Origin: Sphingopyxis sp. CCNWLW2
GTDB taxonomy: Bacteria; Pseudomonadota; Alphaproteobacteria; Sphingomonadales; Sphingomonadaceae
DNA length: 64,000 bases
Direction of reading: 5' to 3'
NCBI RefSeq assembly: GCF_037095755.1
Contig: NZ_JBAWKJ010000001.1
Coordinates: 1,553,001 to 1,617,000, forward strand
Positions 28,018 to 36,939 of the stretch are shown here, one piece after another (position 1 is the first letter of the stretch; the number at the start of each line of letters is the position of its first letter). A program made the translations under genes and the position numbers. The notes under the pieces were generated by a model. The model was given only the letters and a program-made list of their open reading frames with translations, did no database searches and was not told where the DNA came from.

Positions 28018-29310
28018 TTAGCGCCCGAGCGCGGTCAGCATCGCCTCGATGCTCGTGAATTTTTCGCGCGGGCGGCCGTCGAGCGCGGCGGCAACCTCGG
28101 CCTCCTCGATCCGGCGCCAGTCGCGGAAGGTGACAGGGGTGACATCGCGGCTGGCGAGCAGCGCATCGAGCCCGGGGCGCCCCGCCTTGCCCGCACCGCG
28201 TCCGATATCCTCGATCACCATTTCGCCGATGCGCGCGCCGTCGGGCTTGTTCGTGCCGATCGTTCCCGACGGCCCGCGCCGCGCCCAGCCGACGGCGTAG
28301 AGGCCCGGCAGGATGCGCCCCTCGTCGCTCGCGAAGCGGCCGCGGCCATGCTCATAAGGGACGCCGGGAATCGGCGGGGTCTGGTAACCGATGCAGCTTA
28401 TCACCAGCCCGGCATCGAGTGCATAGGTCTCACCCGTGCCGTGGCTGGTGAGGTCGGCGTCGAGCGTCGTGCGCTCGACAATCACGCGCTGCACCCGGCC
28501 ATCGCCCTCGATTGCGACGGGCATGGCGAAGAAATCGAAATCGATCGTCACCGGTTTCGCGACCGGGTTGGCGGTGAAGCTGCGCAAATGCGTCACCGAC
28601 TTGCGCATCCCGGGTTCTAGCATGGCGTCGTCGCCCTCGGGCGGGAGGTCGGCGGGGTCGACGCGCGGGCTGGCGCGTTCGAGATGGCCGAGTTCGCCAA
28701 GCTCCTTCGGCGTCATCGCGATCTGGTGCGGGCCGCGGCGGCCGAGGATCTGGATATGGCGCACCGCGCTCCCGGCCAGCGCATCGCGGGCGTGCGCGAC
28801 GATGTCGCTGCCCGCGAATTCGCCCGGCGTCTTGGCGAGGATGCGCGCGACGTCGAGTGCGACATTGCCGTTGCCGATCACCACGACCCCCGGGGCGTCG
28901 AGCGGCGGGTTCAGGTCGGCGAAATCGGGATGGCCGTTGTACCAGCCAACGAAGGCGGCGCTGCCGATCACGCCACCCAAGTCGGCGCCGGGGATGTCGA
29001 GCGGACGGTCGTTGGGGGCGCCCGTCGCGAGGATGACGGCGTCGTAGAGGGCGGCGAGCTCGTCGATCGTGACATCGGTGCCGACCGACACATGGCCGAC
29101 GAAGCGGACATTGTCGGTCAGCGCGGTGCCCTCGTAACGGCGCGATACCGCCTTGATCGACTGATGGTCGGGCGCGACTCCGGTGCGGATCAGGCCATAG
29201 GGGACGGGCAGCCGGTCGATGACGTCGACCGCGATATCGTCCGCTTTCTGCAATGTTTCGGCTGTATAATAACCCGCAGGGCCCGACCCGACGATCGCGA
29301 CATGACGCAT
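28018..29310 (-). CDS. Adrenodoxin-reductase-like NADPH-ferredoxin reductase
   Basis: A 430-aa FAD/NADPH flavoprotein. The ATG at 29310 is chosen over a TTG one codon earlier. FAD motif is VAIVGSGPAGYYTAETL at the N terminus and the NADPH motif is VVVIGNGNVALDVARIL. The ferredoxin-reductase family block is LPVPYGLIRTGVAPDHQSIKAV. The closest known class is the adrenodoxin reductase/FprA type, which passes electrons from NADPH to a [2Fe-2S] ferredoxin for cytochrome P450 or Rieske oxygenases. Neither is encoded nearby. Confidence 0.93.
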   Translation of the reverse strand: MRHVAIVGSGPAGYYTAETLQKADDIAVDVIDRLPVPYGLIRTGVAPDHQSIKAVSRRYEGTALTDNVRFVGHVSVGTDVTIDELAALYDAVILATGAPNDRPLDIPGADLGGVIGSAAFVGWYNGHPDFADLNPPLDAPGVVVIGNGNVALDVARILAKTPGEFAGSDIVAHARDALAGSAVRHIQILGRRGPHQIAMTPKELGELGHLERASPRVDPADLPPEGDDAMLEPGMRKSVTHLRSFTANPVAKPVTIDFDFFAMPVAIEGDGRVQRVIVERTTLDADLTSHGTGETYALDAGLVISCIGYQTPPIPGVPYEHGRGRFASDEGRILPGLYAVGWARRGPSGTIGTNKPDGARIGEMVIEDIGRGAGKAGRPGLDALLASRDVTPVTFRDWRRIEEAEVAAALDGRPREKFTSIEAMLTALGR

Positions 29311-29425
29311 CAACCCACTCCTTCGGGTGTCCGCGCGGGCGCGCGGCCCCTATCTTGTTATGCGGGCGATGCTAGCGGCGAAATGCGTCAGGGCAAGCGG
29401 ACTTGTTCGGGTGGGCGAACCGGCC

Positions 29426-29454
29426 TTGACAGCGAGCCCGTGCAGTCATATTTG
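29426..29454 (+). promoter_or_regulatory. Sigma-70-type promoter of tRNA-Gln
   Basis: The -35 box TTGACA (29426-29431) is a perfect match. A 17-bp spacer follows, then TATTTG (29449-29454) as the -10 box. The tRNA 5' end lies 13 bp downstream of the -10. Confidence 0.7.
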
Positions 29455-29466
29455 GCCCGCCTCTGC

Positions 29467-29540
29467 TGCCCTGTCGTCTAATGGTAAGACTGCGGTTTCT
29501 GATACCGCCTATCGAGGTTCGAATCCTCGCGGGGCATCCA
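29467..29540 (+). tRNA. tRNA-Gln (anticodon CUG)
   Basis: A 74-nt cloverleaf. The acceptor stem pairs TGCCCTG with CGGGGCA (one G-U). The D arm has GTCT/AGAC with the GG pair. The anticodon stem GCGGT/ACCGC encloses TTCTGAT, giving anticodon CTG. The T arm is CGAGG-TTCGAAT-CCTCG. The CCA tail is encoded. The U1-A72 pair fits tRNA-Gln, but the discriminator is U, whereas G is usual for glutamine tRNAs. Confidence 0.93.
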
Positions 29541-29581
29541 GAGCTTTCCTCAAATCGCTGAAGTCGAAACGTCCGCGGAGC

Positions 29582-29608
29582 GCCGGGCGGCCCGATTGCG
29601 CGCCCGGC
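29582..29608. terminator. Stem-loop between tRNA-Gln and the phospholipase gene
   Basis: An 8-bp GC stem, GCCGGGCG / CGCCCGGC (29582-29589 with 29601-29608), lies between convergent units, 42 bp after the tRNA and 12 bp past the phospholipase stop. It lacks a U run on either strand. It could end both transcripts with Rho help or stabilise them. Confidence 0.4.
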
Positions 29609-29619
29609 ATATGCTCTCC

Positions 29620-31728
29620 TTAAGCTGCGGTCAGCGGGTCGCTGATTCCATGCGCGCCGCGTTCGATGCGCCCCGCGAGGCGGACTTCGATGCCCGGCAG
29701 CGCTACGGTGACGTCATACCAGTCATGCTCCTTCGACGTCGGCCATGCCTCGACCGCTTTGCCGCGGCTAGCGACCGTGACCGTCTTTCCGGCCGCCGCG
29801 ACATAGGCGTCGCGGAGGATTTTCGCTTCCTGCGTATCGCTGCCGTCGTTGACGAAGGCGAGGGTGAGGGCGCGCTGTTTGACGTTGTAGCGCGCGGTCA
29901 TTGTCGGCGCGCGCGCGGCGTCGGCGAGCGTGCCGCTGAAGGCGCGGTGGAAGCCGTTGGGGCCTATAATCCACAGGTCGAATGTCCCATCGGCGCTGAC
30001 CGTCCAGCGATCGTCGATTCGTTTGCCCGCCTCGACCGTATAGCGGCGCGGGATGCGGTCGAGGTCGCGCTTGTCATAGACGTGGAACACCGCACCCGCC
30101 GCGCCCTCGTTGATGAAGTCGAGCACGACCGCCTTGCCGCCGGCATCGATTCGCGCGTCGACGTGGAGCACATAGGGCAGCGCGCGCGAGCGGCGGATGC
30201 CCTTTTCCTGGAACAGATCCTGCGGCACGCGCGGCGGCAGTGCCTTGGGGCGCTGGAGATGCGCACCGAGAATCGTCGCCGAGCCGCTGACGTCGGGCAG
30301 CGCGGGGAACGCCGCGTCGGCGCCCTTCGCGAAATCGAAGCAAGAGGTCAGGTCGCCGCAGACCGAGCGATGCCAGGGGCTGATCGCGGGGATGGTGACG
30401 CCGAAGCGCTGTTCGAGGAACTGGCCGACCGAGGTGTGGTCGAAGACCTCGCTGCTGACCCAGCCGCCCTTGCTCCACGGCGAGACGACATACATCGGCA
30501 CGCGCGGGCCGAGGCCGAATGGGCGCGTCGTTCCCGAGATATTGTCGTCGCGCGAGAGATATTTATCCTCATGGTCGTCGAAATAATGGCCGGGCAGCGC
30601 GAGCGTCGCCTTGCCCGCGAGCGTGCCGTCGGAATTGTACGACGGCGGCGCGGCGGGCGGGAAATGATCGAACAGCCCGTCATTCTCGTCGAAGGTCTGG
30701 AAGAAGACCGTGCCCGCCCATGTGTCGGGATTGGCGGTCAGCGCGTCGAGCACCGACGCGGTGAATTCGGCGCCCTCGATCGGCGTCGAGGCCGAGGGAT
30801 GTTCGGACCATTGCTTGGGCGGCAACACCCACGACACCGCGGGCAGCGTGCCGTTCTTCGCATCTTCGGCGAGCTTTTCGAGCGAATGATGCGACATGCC
30901 GCGTTCGTAGATCGGCGAGCCCGGCTTGGCGTCGCGAAAACCCTTGAACGCGAGGCCGCCGTGCATCGCGCCGGTCCAGTTGTCGTTGGGGTCCTGATAG
31001 ATGCGCCAGTCGATGCCGGCGGCTTCGAGCACTTCGGGGATCGTCGCCCATTCGAGCGCATTGCCGGCATAGGTATAGCCGGGTTCGGGCAGCGCGCCCT
31101 TGATCCAGCAGCGGAGGTTGTTGGGCTCGGACTTGTCGTCGCGGCAATTGGTGCCCGTCGCGGCGACATCGGGGTCGAAGTTGGACCCTGACCAGAAGAC
31201 GATGCGGTTGGGGTCGGTGCCGGTGGTGATCGAGCAATGATAGGCGTCGCAGATCGTGAAAGCCTCGGCGAGCGCGAACTGGAAGGGGATGTCCTCGCGC
31301 TTGTAATAGCCCATCGAATAATCGGTCTTATACTTGGGCCACAGGCCGAACTTGCCCTGGTTCCACGCAGCCTGCGCGTCGGAGAAGCTGTGCGGGGTGC
31401 CGGGCACTTTCAGGCCGTTGGTGCGCGCGGTGTCGAGGTGGAAGGGCGGCAGGTCGCGCGCGCCATTGCTCTGGAACCAGACATTCTTGTCGCCGGCGAG
31501 CGGGATTGGATGGCGGTCGCCGAACCCGCGAACCCCCTTCATCGTGCCGAAATAATGGTCGAACGAGCGGTTTTCCTGCATCAGGATGACGATGTGGCGC
31601 ACATCCTTGATCGTGCCCGTCGTGCGCTTTGCCGGGATCGCGAGCGCGCGGCCGATGCTGGCGTGAAAGGCGGCGGCGGAGCCTGCAACGCCTGCGGCCT
31701 TCAGGAAATCGCGTCTCGAATTGCTCAT
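29620..31728 (-). CDS. Phosphocholine-specific-type phospholipase C, Tat-exported
   Basis: A 702-aa enzyme that should cleave phospholipids to diacylglycerol and a phosphorylated head group. A twin-arginine signal (SNSRRDFLKAAG) shows export in folded form. The catalytic phosphoesterase domain has VILMQENRSFDHYFGTMKGVRGF, DPNRIVFWSG and the metal site FQTFDENDGLFDHF. Two C-terminal DUF756-like beta domains follow (about 480-690; for example VLHVDARIDAGGKAVVLDF). It is last in the TBDT-phnD-phnC-phnE unit, 34 bp after phnE, which suggests a role in phosphate scavenging rather than virulence. Confidence 0.93.
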   Translation of the reverse strand: MSNSRRDFLKAAGVAGSAAAFHASIGRALAIPAKRTTGTIKDVRHIVILMQENRSFDHYFGTMKGVRGFGDRHPIPLAGDKNVWFQSNGARDLPPFHLDTARTNGLKVPGTPHSFSDAQAAWNQGKFGLWPKYKTDYSMGYYKREDIPFQFALAEAFTICDAYHCSITTGTDPNRIVFWSGSNFDPDVAATGTNCRDDKSEPNNLRCWIKGALPEPGYTYAGNALEWATIPEVLEAAGIDWRIYQDPNDNWTGAMHGGLAFKGFRDAKPGSPIYERGMSHHSLEKLAEDAKNGTLPAVSWVLPPKQWSEHPSASTPIEGAEFTASVLDALTANPDTWAGTVFFQTFDENDGLFDHFPPAAPPSYNSDGTLAGKATLALPGHYFDDHEDKYLSRDDNISGTTRPFGLGPRVPMYVVSPWSKGGWVSSEVFDHTSVGQFLEQRFGVTIPAISPWHRSVCGDLTSCFDFAKGADAAFPALPDVSGSATILGAHLQRPKALPPRVPQDLFQEKGIRRSRALPYVLHVDARIDAGGKAVVLDFINEGAAGAVFHVYDKRDLDRIPRRYTVEAGKRIDDRWTVSADGTFDLWIIGPNGFHRAFSGTLADAARAPTMTARYNVKQRALTLAFVNDGSDTQEAKILRDAYVAAAGKTVTVASRGKAVEAWPTSKEHDWYDVTVALPGIEVRLAGRIERGAHGISDPLTAA

Positions 31729-31762
31729 CCAAACTACTCCGGGTTCAAGGGGAAAAGGGGTG

Positions 31763-32758
31763 TCATCGCCATGCGCGCCGCGCGCGCGAGGCGACGAGGT
31801 CGAGCGTCAGGATGACGAGGAAGATGGCGATCAGGATCGTGCCGACATGGCCATATTCGTACATGTCGAAGCGGCCCTTGAGCTCCTGCCCGATGCCGCC
31901 CGCGCCGACGAGGCCGATCACCGACCCCATGCGGACGTTGCGGTCGAAAGTGTAAAGCGTGCAGGCGATATGCTGCGGCAGCACTTGCGGCAGGATCGCA
32001 TTGCCCCAGATCGTCAGGCGCCCGGCGCCCATTGCGGCGAGCGCTTGCTGCGGCCGCGCGTCGGCATCCTCGATATCGTCGGCATAGAATTTGCCGAGAA
32101 AACCCGCCGAATGCAGACCAAGCGCGAGCACCCCGGCGATCGGTCCGAAGCCGAAGGCGATGACGAGGAAGAGCGCCGCGATCAGTTCGGGGATGGCGCG
32201 AAGAAAAGCCGAGACGGCGCGCGAACCCGCGCGCAACGCGGGGTGCGGGGTGATATTGCGCGCGCCGAGCATCGCGAGCGGCAGCCCGATCAGCACCGCG
32301 ATCACGCTACCCCACAGCGCGATCTCGAGCGTTTCGAGCATCTTGGCCGCGACATGAACGGCATAGCCGAACGGTTCGACCAGCCACGCGGTACGCACGG
32401 TCCGCTCTTCGCGGCGCAGCGTTTCGGGATTGAGTTCAGTCACGCGAGTTTCGACGGTTTCGACGCGCGCAAAGGGCGGCAGGCGATCGGGGTCGAACCC
32501 TTCGATACGGCTGACCTCGCGCCGCGACGACAATTGGATCGGCACCAATTGCGCCAGCGTCGAGCCGAGCCCGTCGGCAACCTGCGACCGCTCGGCCATC
32601 CCTGCCTGTGCCAGCACCGCCTCGCCGCTGAGCGTAAGCATCCGGCCGATCTCGACGCGCTGCCCGGTGTACCAGAGCAACAGCAGCGTCGCGGCGAGCA
32701 GCGCGACGGCGCGCGCGTTGAGCAACGACGGAAAGCGCCAGGGCACGGCCGTGCTCAC
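31763..32758 (-). CDS. phnE: Phosphonate-type ABC transporter permease PhnE
   Basis: A 331-aa integral permease with six or seven hydrophobic helices. The ABC EAA-type loop is near QQALAAMGAGRLTIWGNAILPQVLP, and the C-terminal part contains FDRNVRMGSVIGLVGAGGIGQEL, typical of PhnE. An N-terminal extension of about 100 residues (positions 45-115), Arg/Glu-rich and without membrane character, is longer than in many PhnE proteins and probably periplasmic. The start overlaps the phnC stop by 4 bp. With PhnC and PhnD it forms the inner-membrane import system. Confidence 0.9.
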   Translation of the reverse strand: MSTAVPWRFPSLLNARAVALLAATLLLLWYTGQRVEIGRMLTLSGEAVLAQAGMAERSQVADGLGSTLAQLVPIQLSSRREVSRIEGFDPDRLPPFARVETVETRVTELNPETLRREERTVRTAWLVEPFGYAVHVAAKMLETLEIALWGSVIAVLIGLPLAMLGARNITPHPALRAGSRAVSAFLRAIPELIAALFLVIAFGFGPIAGVLALGLHSAGFLGKFYADDIEDADARPQQALAAMGAGRLTIWGNAILPQVLPQHIACTLYTFDRNVRMGSVIGLVGAGGIGQELKGRFDMYEYGHVGTILIAIFLVILTLDLVASRARRAWR

Positions 32759-33480
32759 CGTGCCACCGCCCGGATTCGCGGCGCGGTGCGCTCGCCGTCG
32801 AGCATCGCGGGCGGGCCGTCGAAGATCACGCGCCCGGCGTCGAGCATGATGATGCGATCGGCGAAACGGCGCGCGAGGGCGGGCTGATGCAGGCTGCAGA
32901 GCAAAGTGGCGCCGAGGTTGCGGGCTTCGTCGCGGAGCAGCGCCAATGTTGCCTCGCCCGTCGCCGGGTCGAGGCTGGCAATCGGCTCGTCGGCGACAAT
33001 GATCGCGGGACGATGGAGCAGCGCGCGCGCAATCGCGACGCGCTGTTGCTGTCCGCCCGAAAGACTGTCGGCGCGGCGCGCGAGCTGGGTTTCGTCGAGT
33101 CCAAGGCCGGCGAGCAAATGGGCGGCGCGCGCGCGGTCGGCGGGTGGGTAAAGGCCGGCGAGCGACCGCGCGATGCCGATATCGGCGACCGCCATCACAT
33201 TGCGCGCGACGCTGGCGCGGCCGCTCAGCGCGAAATCCTGCGGGATCAGGCCGATGCGGCGGCGCTTCGCGCGGCTGGCGGGCGCGCCGTCGTAGAGGAT
33301 GCGCCCGTCACTCGTTGCCACCAGTCCGGCGATCGCGCGGAGCAGCGTCGATTTGCCCGCGCCCGATGCGCCCAGCACGGCGCAGACCTGGCCTGCGGGA
33401 ATGAAGAGTGTGACGTCCGCGAGCGCGTCGGCGCCGCCCGCGTGGCGGACGCACAGGTCGGCGATGCCGATGTCGATCAT
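32755..33480 (-). CDS. phnC: Phosphonate-type ABC transporter ATP-binding protein PhnC
   Basis: A 241-aa importer ATPase. Walker A is LGASGAGKSTLL, Q-loop IGLIPQDFAL, signature LSGGQQQRVAIARAL, Walker B IIVADEPIASLDP and switch His LHQPALARRF. All motifs are intact. It overlaps phnD and phnE by 4 bp each, which shows a tightly coupled operon. The PhnC assignment rests on the PhnD/PhnE neighbours and on the general family pattern. The actual substrate could be phosphonate, phosphite or a phosphate ester. Confidence 0.9.
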   Translation of the reverse strand: MIDIGIADLCVRHAGGADALADVTLFIPAGQVCAVLGASGAGKSTLLRAIAGLVATSDGRILYDGAPASRAKRRRIGLIPQDFALSGRASVARNVMAVADIGIARSLAGLYPPADRARAAHLLAGLGLDETQLARRADSLSGGQQQRVAIARALLHRPAIIVADEPIASLDPATGEATLALLRDEARNLGATLLCSLHQPALARRFADRIIMLDAGRVIFDGPPAMLDGERTAPRIRAVAR

Positions 33481-34424
33481 CGCGCCGACCTTTCGGCCGC
33501 CTTGCGCAGCATCTCGTCCTTCAGCGCCGGGGTGACCTGCGCCATCTTGCGCGCGGCGGGGTCGAAATGCCCGGCGGGAAGATGGCTCACATAGCCGTCG
33601 ACGCGCGCGCCGCCATAGCCGCGGATCATCTCGGGCGTGACGCCGGGGGTGCGATCGATCTTCTCGAAAGCCTTGCGCAGGCGGGCGCGTAGCGCGGGAT
33701 CGAGGCGCGTGTTCGCGATCAGCGGCGGATAGGGGATCGGCTCGCTGCGCGCGATCACGCGCAGGTCGCGCGCGCCGGGCACATTGGCGCGCACCGCCTT
33801 GTCATAGCTGTCGAACGAGAGCGCGGCGGCATCGACCTCGCCGTTGATCAGCGCGGCGAGGCTGTTGGCGTGAGTGCCCGTCATGCGCACCGCGGACAGG
33901 TCACGGACCGGATCGATCCCGGCGTCGAGGAACATCGCGACGGGGAAGATGAAAGCCGAGGTCGAATTGACGTCGCCGAACGCGACGCGCCGGCCGCGAA
34001 GGTCGGCGATCGACTGCACGGGCGAGTCGGCGCGGACGAAGAGCCCCGAATAATAGACCGAGCGCCCCGACTTGACCGCGACCGCGAGCAGTTCGGCGCA
34101 ACCGCGCTTTTGCGCCTGCAGATAGGTGACCGATCCCACAAAGGCGATATCGGCGGCATTGTTGCACATCGCCTCAACGACCCCGCCATAGGATTGCGCG
34201 ACCTTGAGGTCGAAGCTGAGGCCGGTGCTGCGCGCGACCGCGTCGAAGATCGGCCGATAATCGGCGAGCGTGCCGCTCTCGGTCCCGCCGTCGGCGGGGA
34301 TCAGCAGCACGCGGAGTGGTGGCTGGGCCGAACGCGGAGAGGCCGATCGCGGCGACAGGGCCAGCCAGGCCGTGCCGGCGACGCATAGCGCCGCCAGCAC
34401 GCCCGCAATCATCCACCGCCGCAT
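33477..34424 (-). CDS. phnD: Phosphonate-type periplasmic substrate-binding protein PhnD
   Basis: A 315-aa binding protein with an N-terminal anchor or signal (MRRWMIAGVLAALCVAGTAWLAL). The start at 34424 has GGAG seven bases upstream. The domain is of the PhnD/SsuA/transferrin-like type: VLLIPADGGTESGTLADYRPIFDAVAR, AQSYGGVVEAMCNNAADIAFVGS, GRRVAFGDVNSTSAFIFP and AALINGEVDAAALSFDSYDK. The ligand-binding region resembles PhnD, but no known phosphonate-degradation genes are present. It lies 87 bp after the TBDT gene, which likely provides outer-membrane entry. Confidence 0.9.
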   Translation of the reverse strand: MRRWMIAGVLAALCVAGTAWLALSPRSASPRSAQPPLRVLLIPADGGTESGTLADYRPIFDAVARSTGLSFDLKVAQSYGGVVEAMCNNAADIAFVGSVTYLQAQKRGCAELLAVAVKSGRSVYYSGLFVRADSPVQSIADLRGRRVAFGDVNSTSAFIFPVAMFLDAGIDPVRDLSAVRMTGTHANSLAALINGEVDAAALSFDSYDKAVRANVPGARDLRVIARSEPIPYPPLIANTRLDPALRARLRKAFEKIDRTPGVTPEMIRGYGGARVDGYVSHLPAGHFDPAARKMAQVTPALKDEMLRKAAERSAR

Positions 34425-34511
34425 ACACAATCTCCGTCGACCCGAAAAACGAGCGGCGATTACGACGGGGCTGTGACAGCGGCATGAACCGGGCTCTCCG
34501 AACCGGCCCGA

Positions 34512-36695
34512 TCAGAACTGGGTCGAGAAGGAGACGTAGACCGCGCGCGGCTTGCCCTCGAACTCATAGCCATAGAAATATGCAGGGCTGTTGAGCGCAA
34601 TCTCGCCGCGGATGAACGCCGAGCTGTAGCGCATGTTGCCATAGCCGTAGCGTTCGGCATATTTCTGGTCGAAGATGTTGACGACGCGCAGCTGGATCTG
34701 GTGCTGGCGCTCGTCCCCCAGACGGTAGCCGATCGACCCGTTGAGCAGGAAATAATTGCCGAAATTGTGGCGCAGCGAATTGTTGACGCCGCCCGTCGCA
34801 TATTCGGGACCCTGATAGCGCGGGAAGAGCGTGACCGAGAAACGGTCGTCGGGGCTGGTCCAGCGGACGTTGCCGCCGATCATATATTCGGGGGTCTCGT
34901 TGATCTGCAGCTTGCTGCCGTCGAGGCGTGCCTTCTGCTTGGTGTAGTTGACGTTGAACGAAAAGCCCTTGCCGACGCGCACGTCGAGCTCGGCTGTGAG
35001 GCCGCGGATCTCGGTGATGCGGTCGTTGTTGAAATAGGTGTTGGGGGTGAGCCCTGACGTCGTCTGGATGCGGTTGGTGACGTCGGTACGGAACGCCCCG
35101 ACCTCGGCATTCACCTCAACATTGCCGAAGCTCTGCGAGAAGCCGATGCCGCCGTTATAGGTCTCGGTTTCTTCGGTCTTGAGGTCGGGGTTGCCGACCA
35201 GCGTCGGGCTCTGGGCGAACAGTTCGTTGGTGCGCGGCAGGCTGTACGAGGTGCCGCCGTTACCGCGGATATAGAAGGCGCCGATCGGCTGGCGGAAACC
35301 GAATTTCCAGATCGTGCGCGACCCGAAGCTGTCGGCGAAATCGGTGCGCAGCGCGAGCGACAATTTGGTGTCGGGGCTGAACGGGATCACCGGGCGGAAA
35401 TCGGCATAGACGCCGGTGATCGTGTTCGCCTTGTTCGAGATCGGGAAGACGGGGTCGGAGTCATTCTTGTACGACACGACCTGCACGCCCGCGACGACTT
35501 CGAGGATGCCCTGGAGCGACAGCGTGTTGCGGACGTTGAGCCCCATTTCGCGGAAACCGCCGACCTTTGAATCCTTGCCGAAGCCCTTGTTGGGGAAGGG
35601 CACCGACTTGCCCGTCGCGTCGCCGAAGCGGATCAGCTTGCCCGTCGTCGGGTCGGTACAGCCCGCTGGCGTCTTGCAGATTTCGGCGAAGGTCTCGGTG
35701 TTGTTGAGCCGCGGGTTGCTCCAATAGCCGGCAACCTCGGTGTAGAAATTCTCCGACCAGCGGCGGTCGAGCGAGAAATCGACGATCGGATAGCGGACGC
35801 GGTTCGGCGAATAGGTTTCGGCGTCGGGGAAGGGGTCGTGGAATTCGATCTGCGTATATTGGCCGTTGACCCGGAACTCGCTCTTGTCGTCGACCTTCCA
35901 CAGATATTTGATGCCGATGTTGCTGCGGTTGAGCGGATAGTCCTGGATGCCGCCGGCCTTGGCGACATTGTCGACATAGGATTCGGGGGCGAAGATGCGC
36001 GGGCCGTCGGTCTGGATCGTGCCGCCATAGACCATCAGGCTGTGGCGCCCCTCGGGATCGATCGGGAAGCGCGCGTTGCCCCAGATTTCGCGCGTGTTGA
36101 ACGCGCCATATTGCGCGCCGAGTTCGAACTTGCTGGTGCCGTCGGGGCGCTTGGTGACGAGGCTGATCACGCCGATGCCGCCGTTGCTGCCAAAAAAGAG
36201 GCTGTTGCCGCCGCGGAACACCTCGGCGCGCTCGATCATGTGCGGGTCGATCGTCGTCGATCCCCAGATATCCTCGAGCGCGGGGCCGCGGTCATACAGC
36301 GGCACGCCGTCGAGCACGACGAGCGTGTCGCGGTCGCTGCCGCCGTCGAGGCGGATCGTATATTCGCCCTCGTCGGGCGAATAGCCAATGTTCGCGCCCT
36401 TGATCAGGAACTGCGCGATTTCGGCGAAGTTGGTCGCGCCGGTCGCGGCGATCTCTTCGGAGGTCACGATCTGGACGGCGTTGCCAAATTCGACCGCCTG
36501 CGCGGCGAGCGGTGTCGCCTCGACGGTTGCGGTGCCGTTGACGATGATCTCGTCGCCCGCGTCCGAACCGGCATCGGCGCTGTCGGCGGTCGCCTCATCG
36601 ACGGCGGCAAAGGCGACCGACGGCAGCGCGCTCGCCGACAGCATCAGGCCAAAAACCATGGCCGCACGAAATTTGGAAACCTTGTGCACAATCAT
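34512..36695 (-). CDS. TonB-dependent outer-membrane receptor of the phosphorus operon
   Basis: A 727-aa TBDT with a signal peptide (to about residue 31), a TonB-box-like stretch (GDEIIVNGTATVEATPL), a plug domain (FGNAVQIVTSEEIAATGATNFAEIAQFLIKG, then LVVLDGVPLYDRGPALEDIWG) and a barrel ending in SFSTQF. It is shorter and more compact than the two long sugar-type TBDTs here. First gene of a minus-strand unit with phnDCE and phospholipase C, so it probably imports an organophosphorus compound or head group. A Pho-box-like site lies about 105 bp upstream. Confidence 0.9.
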   Translation of the reverse strand: MIVHKVSKFRAAMVFGLMLSASALPSVAFAAVDEATADSADAGSDAGDEIIVNGTATVEATPLAAQAVEFGNAVQIVTSEEIAATGATNFAEIAQFLIKGANIGYSPDEGEYTIRLDGGSDRDTLVVLDGVPLYDRGPALEDIWGSTTIDPHMIERAEVFRGGNSLFFGSNGGIGVISLVTKRPDGTSKFELGAQYGAFNTREIWGNARFPIDPEGRHSLMVYGGTIQTDGPRIFAPESYVDNVAKAGGIQDYPLNRSNIGIKYLWKVDDKSEFRVNGQYTQIEFHDPFPDAETYSPNRVRYPIVDFSLDRRWSENFYTEVAGYWSNPRLNNTETFAEICKTPAGCTDPTTGKLIRFGDATGKSVPFPNKGFGKDSKVGGFREMGLNVRNTLSLQGILEVVAGVQVVSYKNDSDPVFPISNKANTITGVYADFRPVIPFSPDTKLSLALRTDFADSFGSRTIWKFGFRQPIGAFYIRGNGGTSYSLPRTNELFAQSPTLVGNPDLKTEETETYNGGIGFSQSFGNVEVNAEVGAFRTDVTNRIQTTSGLTPNTYFNNDRITEIRGLTAELDVRVGKGFSFNVNYTKQKARLDGSKLQINETPEYMIGGNVRWTSPDDRFSVTLFPRYQGPEYATGGVNNSLRHNFGNYFLLNGSIGYRLGDERQHQIQLRVVNIFDQKYAERYGYGNMRYSSAFIRGEIALNSPAYFYGYEFEGKPRAVYVSFSTQF

Positions 36696-36800
36696 GCCCC
36701 TTTTGAAGAATCCCGATCACATTCGGTGGGGCAGGGCGGCCGTATTCACGACTCGATGCTGCGCCGCACCAATGTGCGAGGCATCCGCTAGGGGCGGCAT

Positions 36801-36826
36801 ATGACAGTTGAGTGAAATTAGCTCAA
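36801..36826 (-). promoter_or_regulatory. Pho-box-like repeat overlapping an inverted repeat, upstream of the TBDT-phn operon
   Basis: On the minus strand ATTTCAC-TCAA-CTGTCAT has the two 7-bp half-sites separated by 4 bp seen in Pho boxes. The second half matches CTGTCAT fully and the first only about 4 of 7. The same place holds the inverted repeat TTGAG-N9-CTCAA (36808-36826). A PhoB site would fit the operon, but the inverted repeat could instead serve the RpiR-type regulator transcribed divergently. The rest of the 244-bp gap is AT-rich promoter sequence. Confidence 0.4.
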
Positions 36827-36939
36827 TTTTGTATTTAAATAAAAATGAGCAAATTGCACTTTCGGATCACTGCGATCTCGGCTAGTCTTCTCTGTCCCGC
36901 GGGGGCGGGCATGCGGATTCTGACGGAGAATTGCGTAAG

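Noticed and set aside
29596..31191. Open frame of 531 codons antisense to the phospholipase C gene
   Set aside because: Shadow frame; overlaps the catalytic domain of a clear enzyme.
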